Shown here: positions 54,728 through 64,000 of the stretch, one piece after another
Numbering within the stretch: position 1 is the first letter of the stretch
Layout of the letters: every line of letters starts with the position of its first letter
Assembly: GCA_963971405.1 (NCBI GenBank)
Contig: OZ020489.1
Coordinates: 34,691,047-34,755,046 of the forward strand
Origin: Psococerastis gibbosa
Lineage: Eukaryota > Arthropoda > Insecta > Psocodea > Psocidae
Direction: 5' to 3'
DNA: 64,000 nucleotides
Position numbers and translations under genes: made by a program
Notes under the pieces: model-generated
Told to the model about the DNA's origin: nothing
The model's database searches: none
Seen by the model: the letters and a program-made list of their open reading frames with translations, nothing else

Positions 54728-55098
54728 GGGCAAACCGGAGTCGCCTATATTCCATTTTCTGTTCAAACTTCAATTTATCATGAAATATGGAACGCAGAAC
54801 AATGAAAAAATGCTGAATGGCAAGAAGAATCTTTTCTCCTAATTTTGATGTATGTGGCCTTAACTAGCCCCAATTCGCCACAGTTGATGAACTCCTTCAG
54901 CTTGAACTCCTGAGTGACCGTTATTTTATGCGTATCAAGTTCACTAACTATAGCCGATCGGTATTCATGATTGCAACATACTATGCATCAAAATTAGGAG
55001 AAAAAATTCTTCTTTCCATTCAGCATTTTTTCATTGTTCTGCGTTCCATATTTCATGAGAAATTAAAGTTTGCACAGAAATGTAATATCGGTTTGCCC
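54728..55098. mobile_element. TTAA-flanked foldback MITE
   Basis: Ends GGGCAAACCGGAG and CGGTTTGCCC; TTAA at 54724-54727 and 55099-55102. Arms of about 120 bp share GGAACGCAGAACAATGAAAA with its inverse. Confidence 0.7.
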
Positions 55099-55366
55099 TT
55101 AATAATTTTAAGTACTAAGAATACAATCTTTTTAGGGTTGGCATGAAAACAAGACTTTATAGTCTTAAATTTTGATATGTCATGAAAGTTGTCTTTATTT
55201 AATTTCATTTCATAAGCAGAATGTGTATAAATTAATCTTAAGTTTATAGGGATAACCCAGAATGTATGCAAAGTAGTTCGATCCCCCAATAGTTAAGATA
55301 CGCTGTCAGCGTTTCTAAGAAGTTCAGATGCATTTAAAGTATACCTAACGAGGAAGATGCTCCAAA

Positions 55367-55712
55367 TCAAAACTGCATGTAAAGGAAATGCAATACAATT
55401 ACATTTATAGTCAACAAATAAACGACTTTCCGCTTAAGACAATTCAATGGTACGCGTGCGACACTGAAACCAGTGATTTGCCGCCGCATCAAGTAGGTAG
55501 TCAATAAAGGGGCAACTGTTCGTATAAGGCAGTCTAATTCTGCAGGAAGCTGGGGCAAACAATGTGACCACTCCTTGTATCCCATTCTTCTCAGTATTAC
55601 CAATGACAACTCGGGTCTTCCTGATTGATGGAATAAATCAACGAAAAATTCAAAATATTCCCATAATAGCTGATGAAAATATTCGCAGTCGAACTTGGTG
55701 AAGCCACGCTTA
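55367..55712 (-). other. Unidentified open stretch
   Basis: Open on the minus strand: FDCEYFHQLLWEYFEFFVDL, then SLVILRRMGYKEWSHCLPQL. Its composition looks protein-like, but I do not recognise it; no clear splice sites. Confidence 0.25.
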
Positions 55713-55823
55713 GGCACTTTTTCCACCGACGTCAATAGTGAGGTTTGACGTGGTAGCAGACATTAAAGACAGTGTAAGAATGTCTGCACTATTTTTACTA
55801 TTGACGTCGGTGGAATAACCACC
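55713..55823. mobile_element. Family P MITE
   Basis: Left end GGCACTTTTTCCACCGACG, right end GTCGGTGGAATAACCACC, core GACGTGGTAGCAGACATT. Flanks TTA and TAA. Confidence 0.6.
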
Positions 55824-57043
55824 TAACGTTTGTTACATTTCAGCCCAGTAAAATAAGGGGTCAGCGACGGAACTCGCTGTTTTTTTTCTTACAGAAATGT
55901 TCCCCATGACAATGTAGTTCACCGACACACAAGGCTTGACATCAGTAGATAATTAAATGTATCGGTCAGGTCCTGCATTAGAGTGCATGCACTCGTTGTC
56001 ACTAGAGCATCTAAGTACCGGAAGACGTGAAGAATTAGACGGATTTGGTGCAGTGCTCAGAATAACACCCCGGCAAGGTGGGGACATTTCCATGTCTTCC
56101 TTTCCCCAATTGGTACAACTAGGAATCAACTAGCCTCCCTCTCCTGCGATTCCTCTAGTGTGACGTGAATCTCAAGGTTATAATGAATATTGTATTGTAT
56201 GACAACTGGCGAACAACAAAATGACTGTCAGTGTTAATAATTGCTGCGTACAATACGCCATGCGAGACGATATGGATGCCGAAGTTGATAAGTGGCACGA
56301 AAAACTCACAAAGAGACGGCAAAGTGAGACCAAGAGCACGACCTGAAAAATGCCCGAACCAAATGGACAAAAACATGGTACCTCCGGGCACCAGGCTCCA
56401 ATAATTGCCGTCCTCCGTTTAGAGAATACCAACTCAAGAACATACCTCGACTTTAACAAGTTGTTCCCTTATGATTGGTACATGCTACCTAAACATCAGA
56501 TAACCAAAAGGGCATAAACCTGCGATCAACCTAGAGATTCTTAACTCCTTCATCGCCTTAAGGACTAATTGGTAGCTGCACAGAAAAAGAGATTAAGTAC
56601 ATGGTAATTTGAACTTAAGAAGACCGGTTTTCATTGTGCCTGAGTTTCCATCGTGAGGAAAAGAATGGGCTAAGTGCGGGTCAGGTACATGGGTACTTGT
56701 GTCTGTTCGGTAGGTACTTAGAACGTCCTTGCCAAGGCCGATCCGCCTACCGCTCCATTTGCTACCAAAGAACTCTTTGAACATCCGCCTGGGCATGACT
56801 TTCCCTCGTTTCACCGACTGTCGTTCTTTTCGAGGCGTCCTTCTAACTTTTCGTTTCGGTCATTAGTACGGCTGGTACACTTCCGTTTTTACAGCTCCGT
56901 CATCTTTCAGTCCTTGTCAATTATTTGAGCTCATTAAAAGCATTTAGGAAGCGGGTCCATTCTAATCCGGCAAAACTTTGCATTCCTAAGCGACAGCTAG
57001 ATCCTTCTGGTCGACAGGACCAATCGCACGTGCAACAGTTTTA

Positions 57044-57905
57044 AGCTACAGTTTGTCACCGGATTGATTTGTTATTAGCCACGTCTTTGACGACGGAATC
57101 AATCTACCACACGTACTACAGACCTATGTAAGCAACTGTACGTTTACTTCCATAGCATACCAAGAAAATCGAACAAAACGTTGAACTCGAACCGACAACC
57201 TCTCAGGCGAAGGCCGAAGTCTTTGCAGCTACGCTACAATTTGTCACCGGATTGATTTGATATTAGCCCCGTCTTTGGCGACGGAATCAATCTACCACAC
57301 GTACTACAGACCTACGCAAGCAACTCTACGTTTACTTCCATAGCATACCAAGAAAATCTAACAAGACGTTGAACTCGAACCGACAATCTCTCAGGCGTAG
57401 GACGAAGTCCTTACAGCATATTCTAACAGCTTGTCACCAGATTGATTTGTCATTAGCCAATTATTCTTCTGCAACGGAATCAATCTACCACATGTGCGAC
57501 AGACCTATGTAAGCAGCTTTTCGTTTCCCTCCATAGCATACCAAGAAAATCCAACAAGACGTTGAACTCGAACCGACCACCTCTCAGGCGTAGGCCGATG
57601 TCTTTGCAGCTACGCTACAGTTTGTCACCGGATTGATTTGTTATTAGCCACGTCTTTGGCGACGGAATCAATCTACCACACGTACGACAGACCTATGAAA
57701 GCAGCTCTACGTTTCTTACCATAGCATACCAAGAAAATCCAACAAGAACTCGAACCGACAACCTCCCAGGCGTAGGCCGAAGTCTTAACAGCTACGCTAC
57801 ATATTCTAACAGCTTGTCACCTGATTGATTTGTTATTAGCCAATTATTCTTTTGCGACGGAATCAATCTACCACACGTGCGACAGACCTATGCGAGCAAC
57901 TTTCC
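57044..57905. repeat. Satellite-like tandem array, about 190 bp, 4.5 copies
   Basis: TTGTCACC marks units at 57053, 57241, 57431, 57622 and 57814. Shared words: GATTGATTTG, CGACGGAATCAATCTACCAC, GCATACCAAGAAAATC. Each unit has a tRNA-like part on the minus strand (GGTTGTCGGTTCGAGTTCAA with a box A-like GTAGCGTAGCTG). Copies differ at many sites, so the array is not very recent. Confidence 0.75.
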
Positions 57906-58434
57906 GTCAAACAGTCGTCGGAAATGGCGTGGCTTTGTCAACCAGGTGCAATGTGTCACGCAGCCATCTTTGGGGGCTGTCCTTCTAGGGGCATGTCACG
58001 TGACACGATACCCTATTTTGCTCATTTCCATGAATAATTCATGTACAGTTAGTGACTGTTGAATATAATCACGGATAACATTGTTTGCTTAAGACAGCCA
58101 TTATTTAGCCTACATCCACAATGTATCTTGCTCGCCTTTACCTTCCGTCGGCCTCTTTCACCTCGTAAATACAAGGTGCTGTCCCGACCAGGCTGGCTTG
58201 AACGAAAATGGTAGGCATAACCCTCATTTGGACTTTGTAGATAATTTAACACTTATATTGCAACATAATGATAAATACTGGAGTACCTATGTATTCCGAC
58301 CTACCTATTAACTTAGTAACCTTTAATGGTGAATTGGATAAAGGGCGACATGACAAACTGAACGACATCGAGATTCGAACCAGACCGTCGAACTCAGGTT
58401 TATCTGACACAAACTATTAACTTAGGCGCTTATT

Positions 58435-58565
58435 CAATCTACATCAATAGTCAATAGTAAATGTGGTATTGACGTGGTAGCAGACATTAAAGACATGCTA
58501 AAAATGTCTGCTACAACGTCAATACCACATTTACTATTGACTATTTACGTAGGTGGAATAAGCGC
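58435..58565. mobile_element. Family P MITE with exact TTA duplication
   Basis: Ends GGCGCTTATTCAATCTAC and GTAGGTGGAATAAGCGCC; TTA at 58432-58434 and 58566-58568. Core as in the other copies. Confidence 0.7.
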
Positions 58566-58850
58566 CTTATACGGAAATGCATGCATAAATAATTCACCCC
58601 AATTAATGTAGGGACACTGACTTGACTATAAATTGAATAAAATCGGATAAGAATTCAATGCAAAATTGTTTGTCAACATCAGAGATTAATTGATTTACAT
58701 TGTTGCATATGCTAGAGGAACAATTTTTTTTTTTTTTTTGAACATTTACATAATAAAACAATTGAAAATCTTATACTTTGTTTTTAAATGTGTCATATGT
58801 AGGTTACTTTCAGCAGCGAGTTACATATATAACTCTAGGTTTAACTTTGT

Positions 58851-59352
58851 ACACCTGCAGCTCGATCATGACGATTATAATACCGGTTTAATATAATACT
58901 ATGTCACGTGATGGTATTAATTCAATTTTTTTAAATAAATGAACAGTAAATGTCAGAATTTTTTCATTTTTGATGTTGGAAATCGTCGCAAGAGTGCTAA
59001 GCGCGGTAAATTCAAATTCTGTCTATTTAAACAATTGAATGATCTTCAGGTCTATTTTTGGTGAGTTTCTTAATTTTTTTTTTTTTGCCTTAGATTTAGA
59101 CAAATTATTTATAATTTATAATATAATAATTCAAAATTAAAACGTTTATTTCTAGGGCGATATGTGTTTATTTGCTATTTATATTTGCTACTGCAGCGTC
59201 GCGCCAGTACAGTTCTTCAGTATTGCGAACATCACAATTTAAAAAATTCTGAAATTTACTGTTCATTTAATTTAAACAATTGAATTAATCCCATCACGTG
59301 ACATGGTATTATATTAACCCCGGTATTAAAATCGCCACGATCGGGCTGCTGC
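58851..59352. mobile_element. Foldback element (family F)
   Basis: CTGCAGCTCGATCATGACG and CGCCACGATCGGGCTGCTGC are mirrored ends; arms share GTCACGTGATGGTATTAATT and AAATGAACAGTAAATGTCAG with their inverses. Confidence 0.6.
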
Positions 59353-59889
59353 TGGCATTGGAAACTGTTTGGTTATTCAGAGCATTAAACTACCGGCAAG
59401 ATGGAATGTCTCTCTCATTACATTTTCCATGTCTTCCAGGCTTCCTTTATGATTTTTAAACAGTACCTAGTCATTGGTCAAGTACGGAAACTTAGCTGAT
59501 TCCCGTTAACTGGTTCCTGATTCAGCTACTAAGAGTCAGCATGGGTAATAGTGGTAGTAAATTCTTACCTGAAACAAAAATAGAAAATGAACTGTTAAAA
59601 GTTGCCACCAGAGTAACCGTTATAATTTAAAAGTACAGGGATAGAGGAAAGCGTGGCAGCAGCGTATTTTTTCCGTCGGATTTTAACATTGCAGCATGTG
59701 GTCAGTCTCCAATCACCATACCTTCGAGTCAACCTATTTCGTCGTTCTTAAAAGAACGACGAAATCAAGGAAGGAATAAAACTGAGAACAATACATTTTA
59801 CGATCAGTCGGCAGCATTCGACATACTCGTAGTGCTCCTAAACATCGTATCGATTTGCACTCCAGCCAATCTCATCAACGATGTTTGTT

Positions 59890-60212
59890 TGTTTCTCCAA
59901 TATCTGCTTTCGGTGTTTCTGCTTTAAGCAGCCCTGTCAGCCTGGCGGGGGAGAGAGTCTGCTTTTTAACTTGACCCACCCTAATAAGGGACTCCTTCAC
60001 CTCAGGGAGAAGGTGAGTTGAAGGACAGGGTGGACCTTCCGATTACAGTCATACAGACATAGTCAAGTCACACGATTAGGAGGTGACAAGGACTCGACAA
60101 GTACTTTGACTTATTGACAGTCTCAGTGCGTTATCATCCTCCCCTGCCAACGCTGTGGGCGTTTGCTGCAGTTTTGAACTGGCTCTGTTCTGGTCGATTC
60201 AACTTGATAGCG
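59890..60212 (+). repeat. Family C repeat copy
   Basis: GCCTGGCGGGGGAGAGAGTC, CTTCACCTCAGGGAGAAGG and CCCCTGCCAACGCTGTGGGC match the family; diverged. Confidence 0.5.
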
Positions 60213-60214
60213 TT

Positions 60215-61450
60215 GGTCAATCTCATCAACGTGTTTCACCCACCTTAGCTCATTTGGGTAGCTTAGATCTCATTGGCATATACAACAAACAGTAGGTTGT
60301 TAGGATGCTGGGACATTGTGCAATGCACTCCTCCCAAGTGTCCAAGGCTGCACTAGCCATTAGCATACAAACCGTTCCCTACTTCTAGACATACCTTGCA
60401 CAACCTTGCTCTATACTTATTCTCCTTTCTTTCCAGTTCTCCTCGGCTAGTTGCTACCGTGGCAAATAGTAGAACTAGTAGTATCTATATGAAAAACACA
60501 ACTTATCACTCTTGTATCTCGCAAGCTGTTAATTATTATAGATAAATCCCAACCCAAGGACATTGGAGTAGGTGCAGTCTAAAAAAAACTTCACTCTCTA
60601 AAGTATTTTGTTTACGGGTTTATTCAACAATTTGAATCTGTGTTATATATAGCATTATCTATGTCAGTTTTGCGGACGTGGTAATATTAATAATTTATTT
60701 TGCGGGTCATGTAAAGGACTTAGAAATTGATCAAAGTGTATAGCTTGTAGCCAAAAACCGTTATAATTAAAATTTGTTGTGACGAAGGCGAGTTTAAATC
60801 TTCCCCATCCATTAAAAAATTTTTACATTAGATATTTTGTTTTTTTACATTAAAAATCCTTGAATTGGAGTAGTTGGCAACCTCAGAATATAAAAAAAAT
60901 ACTTTGATAGGGTCTTCCGAGGATGCTTCCGAAGGTTCCTGGGCCAAAAATATATAATAATAATATGCATATAATTAAACTAAATGAAAATAGTTTCGAC
61001 ATTAAAAGTACAAAAAACAACTCAAATATTAAACAAACGAACTGAGGAGTATGTGCTAATACGAAGTCCGCCTGGTCTAACAGTAAGAAATAATTGTGGA
61101 ATTATTTTAAAATTATAGTCCTGGCATCTTTCCTTTGCAATGACCCCCTAAAATATCACAATACTCGCACATTTATACATAGTAAGCATATCTTCTTCAG
61201 TTTGTATACTTAGTTGTAGTTGAGAGTAACCTCCCTAACTACTACTTCGTTCGTAATGGAAAACTCAGCTTCAATTTTATTGCCAAGTTGGCGTCATGAT
61301 AGAAGGTGATGAAATTTATGACTGAGCTTCAACTTATAGTTCAATTATTTTAATCACGTGTACTAGACTCCTTAACTCAATTTTACAACCAATATGGTTA
61401 TGCAGACGCCCGATCTTAACACCAACAGCCTTGGTAAACTGTATTTCATA
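60215..61450. other. Nothing recognised
   Basis: AT-rich sequence with no exon, RNA gene or known repeat that I can support. Confidence 0.4.
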
Positions 61451-62484
61451 AAATAATTCTACTTTGTTACATCTTGTAGATCCCTCTTTATGGATAGTAC
61501 CCAGTAGTTCCAGAAGAAGCTATTTCAACTCAAACTGCTCTCACGAAGGTCATTTCAAATGTAATTCTACACTTATATCCGCTTATTGCCGACTTTAAAT
61601 CGAATACAGCAATAAAGCCTCTAACATCATCATTTGCATGCTCAGTTCAGCTTCTTGTACCATTATCCAACCCACCAACGCATTCAAAACCAGCGATGAA
61701 ACAACCACTGAAGATTTATAGAGTTAATAGCGAGCTTCTGCAAGCATCAATTTGATACTAAATTTAGATACATATGGCCACATGCAACGCACCCACGCAA
61801 TCTCCAGCGAAACAACTCTTGATTCCAAGATTGATATCTGTAGTAGTAATGATGGAATTATTTCGAATATCGTGTCCTTTAATGGTAGCAACCTTGGTAT
61901 TACTACCTCCCTCTGCTAAATCATCATTATTAGATAGGGCACCCAGTGGATTGACACGAGCGGACTAAATCAAAACTTCCGTGTCTTCTACACCCCAAGG
62001 TCCGTCGTGTATCGACGAAATATGTGTCACTCCTCTGTCAAGAGCCGTAATTGTTATTGCCTTGCGGTGGGAGGTTATGATTTGCCGTTGTATAACAAAG
62101 CATTCCGATCCTTTGTGTACAGAGGAGGCATCAACGCGATCAGAATCTTCATGGCCGCAGCCATGGCTTAATTTCCCCCCTTATGATCAAGCTTGTAAAT
62201 GCCGCGTCATGATCGATTTGGTAACATCAGGGCATTGAAAATTTAATAAGTTGACAGTATACGGCCTCCTTCAGGCTCAAGGTTACCAGATTTTGATGTC
62301 TTTGACCACCATATAATATCACCTGTATTTCATCATGGTATACACTGCGAGTTGGCTGTAGACATGAGTGAAGCATTGCCAGTTGAATTGGGTAGAGTAC
62401 TTTGTGCTGCCATTTATTAAACTGCTTCATCACTGCGGACAGTATAGGCTCGCTATCATCCCCAACATTCCCGTAGTGGAACAC
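61450..62484 (-). other. Unidentified decayed coding-like region, minus strand
   Basis: Several open stretches in more than one frame look protein-like, for example GDDSEPILSAVMKQFNKWQH near 62450 and SNTKVATIKGHDIRNNSI near 61890. I do not recognise a family. It is broken, and is treated as a fossil of an unknown gene or element. Confidence 0.25.
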
Positions 62485-62492
62485 TGCTGAAA

Positions 62493-62835
62493 GTTTCTAA
62501 CGCCTGCTTTCAGCCTGGCGGGGGGAGTGAGTCTGTTTGTAAACTTGAGGTACCCTAAGGGCAGACTCTTTCACCTCGGGGAAAGGAGAGTTGACTGACA
62601 GGGTGGACCTCCTGATTATAGAGGGTTCCGAATCAATTGGGGAACGTGGTAAAGTCACACGATTAAATCGGAGGTGACCCGGACTCGACACGCACGTAGA
62701 CCGACTGGTATAGTCTAAGCGCGTTATCATGTCCCACCAAGTCCCCCTGCCAACGCTGTGCACACTACCAAGTTTGCCGCAGTTTGAAACAAACATGCTC
62801 TGCCCCGATGGATTCAACATGCTAAGGCCATTGGC
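62493..62835 (+). repeat. Family C repeat copy
   Basis: TTTCTAACGCCTGCTTTCAG, TTTCACCTCGGGGAAAGG, GGTGGACCTCCTGATTATAG and CCAACGCTGTGCACACTACC: close to 3716-4087. Confidence 0.6.
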
Positions 62836-62839
62836 AAGA

Positions 62840-64000
62840 CTGCTGAAGGTGAAAGACGCCATAGTCCACAAACCAGTGGCGTCATTTCTTTCTTCTTGGG
62901 GGGGGGGGGGGGGCAAGTGCACGTCCCTTTTCCTTCCTTTTCAGAGCAGCAGTCTCCAAGATTCAAATTGCCGTGATGATCGCCAAACGAAGAGGCATAT
63001 AAAGAAGAAGTACAATAGAATACAATATAATACTCATCTTTTCAACACAGCTCGTACGAGAAGGCAATGATCCGTATTTCCTGTCGGCCTTAACCGAGAA
63101 CTTCCTTCAGCTTCACGCACACTGACCCAAGCTAATGTCCATCCTACTGTAATAACTAATAAACTACGGTATATGTCGGTTCGAACAATGTTATTACTCG
63201 GTGAGCTAACCAATTATAGCAGACAACAAATTAATAGCCAGCTAATCGCCAGTTATTATTCCTGATTACAATGGAGCTTCACGGCGGAGCTGTTTATGGA
63301 GATTGCGTAATTCTCAAAAATATGCACCTGAATTTTTTTTATGATCACATAACAAATTAGTCGGTACCTATACGTATAAAGACTAGACGTTCATTGAACT
63401 CATCAAGCTTGGGGGGAAAATGACTGTGCTATATTAAGTTTATCAAAGTACTATCCCTAATAACAATTTAAAATGAACAATTTTTAGCGCGCTAGTGTAA
63501 TTATTACTGCAGAAAATGTGGAACGTAGATATTGGTCACCCCTGAATTATTATTATGCATACAAAATATCATAGGGTACTTTTAATTTTTGGGGGATAAT
63601 TATTTTATGAACTAAACGGAGTATTAAATTTTCACGCATTGTTAAGTTCTTGGGAAAATAGTCGCACCAAAAAGTAAAAATACCCATGATATTGTGATAT
63701 TTAAGGGGTATAAAAAAAATCTACTAATGTATTAAAATGGGTTTAAATAAATAAATAAATTCAAAAATTGTCATCAAGAAGCCATATTGTATAGTATTAG
63801 CATACCATACCCATTATTCTATGCTAGATAGGCACGACGGGTCTGACGAACAGGGTTGGCAACATACTATATTTCAGAGTATTGTACTCTTTTTCGTGCA
63901 TGTGTACTCTACAAACTGAAGGTCATTTAGAGTACGCAAAAATACTCTTTTTCTGAAGAAGAAAAATATTTTTTATGATTTTTATAAATTTAATTAGAAA
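62840..64000. other. Nothing recognised
   Basis: A G run near 62900 and AT-rich sequence. The stretch 63540-63760 has words (CATAGGGTACTTTTAATTTT) loosely like the 45900-46000 region, perhaps an old foldback arm. Confidence 0.35.

Noticed and set aside
56155-56459. Possible channel fragment (PGGTMFLSIWFGHFSGRALG)
   Set aside because: It faintly recalls chloride channel loops, but the other blocks of that family are absent.
57044-57905. CRISPR-like array
   Set aside because: The whole 190-bp unit repeats, there are no constant repeats with unique spacers, and the genome is animal.

Overview
This window is animal DNA: all recognisable genes are split by GT-AG introns, and the space between and inside them is crowded with LINE, SINE, Penelope-like and MITE debris. 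Protein similarity (a Drak-type kinase, an ankyrin/arginine-kinase-like protein) and the repeat types point to an arthropod with a repeat-rich genome. I cannot name the species. All identifications come from reading the sequence; no database search was run.

Layout. (1) About 0.5-20.5 kb, minus strand: one long multi-exon gene. I could chain 18 coding exons, all phase-consistent, 5250 nt or 1750 codons, from a start codon at 20451 down to 477; the 3' end lies beyond the window or was not found. The product has repeated ankyrin modules, a Glu/Lys-rich segment, a guanidino (phosphagen) kinase-like domain that has lost its catalytic residues, a Dpy-30 dimerisation motif, then more ankyrin sequence. 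One exon is followed by three extra in-frame 192-bp copies of its end plus splice donor. (2) 20.5-28.8 kb: intergenic, with foldback elements and two LINE copies, one of them with a nearly whole endonuclease/reverse transcriptase ORF. (3) 28.8-34.1 kb, plus strand: METTL18 (protein-histidine methyltransferase), six exons, 292 residues, complete. (4) 36.9-41.5 kb, minus strand: a death-associated kinase of the DRAK/STK17 group, five exons including the C-terminus; its N-terminal exon(s) were not found. METTL18 and this gene converge. (5) 41.5-64 kb: no confidently recognised host gene; SINEs, foldback and hAT-like MITEs, RTE-type LINE tails, three tandem-repeat tracts and several coding-like but unidentified minus-strand stretches.

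The three host genes have no obvious shared pathway: a probable scaffold (Dpy-30 motifs are common in axonemal and methyltransferase scaffolds), a ribosomal-protein histidine methyltransferase and a cytoskeletal/apoptotic kinase. The mobile elements tell a layered history: MITEs inside SINEs, a LINE inside a MITE, and MITEs nested in each other, several sitting within 10-30 bp of splice sites.
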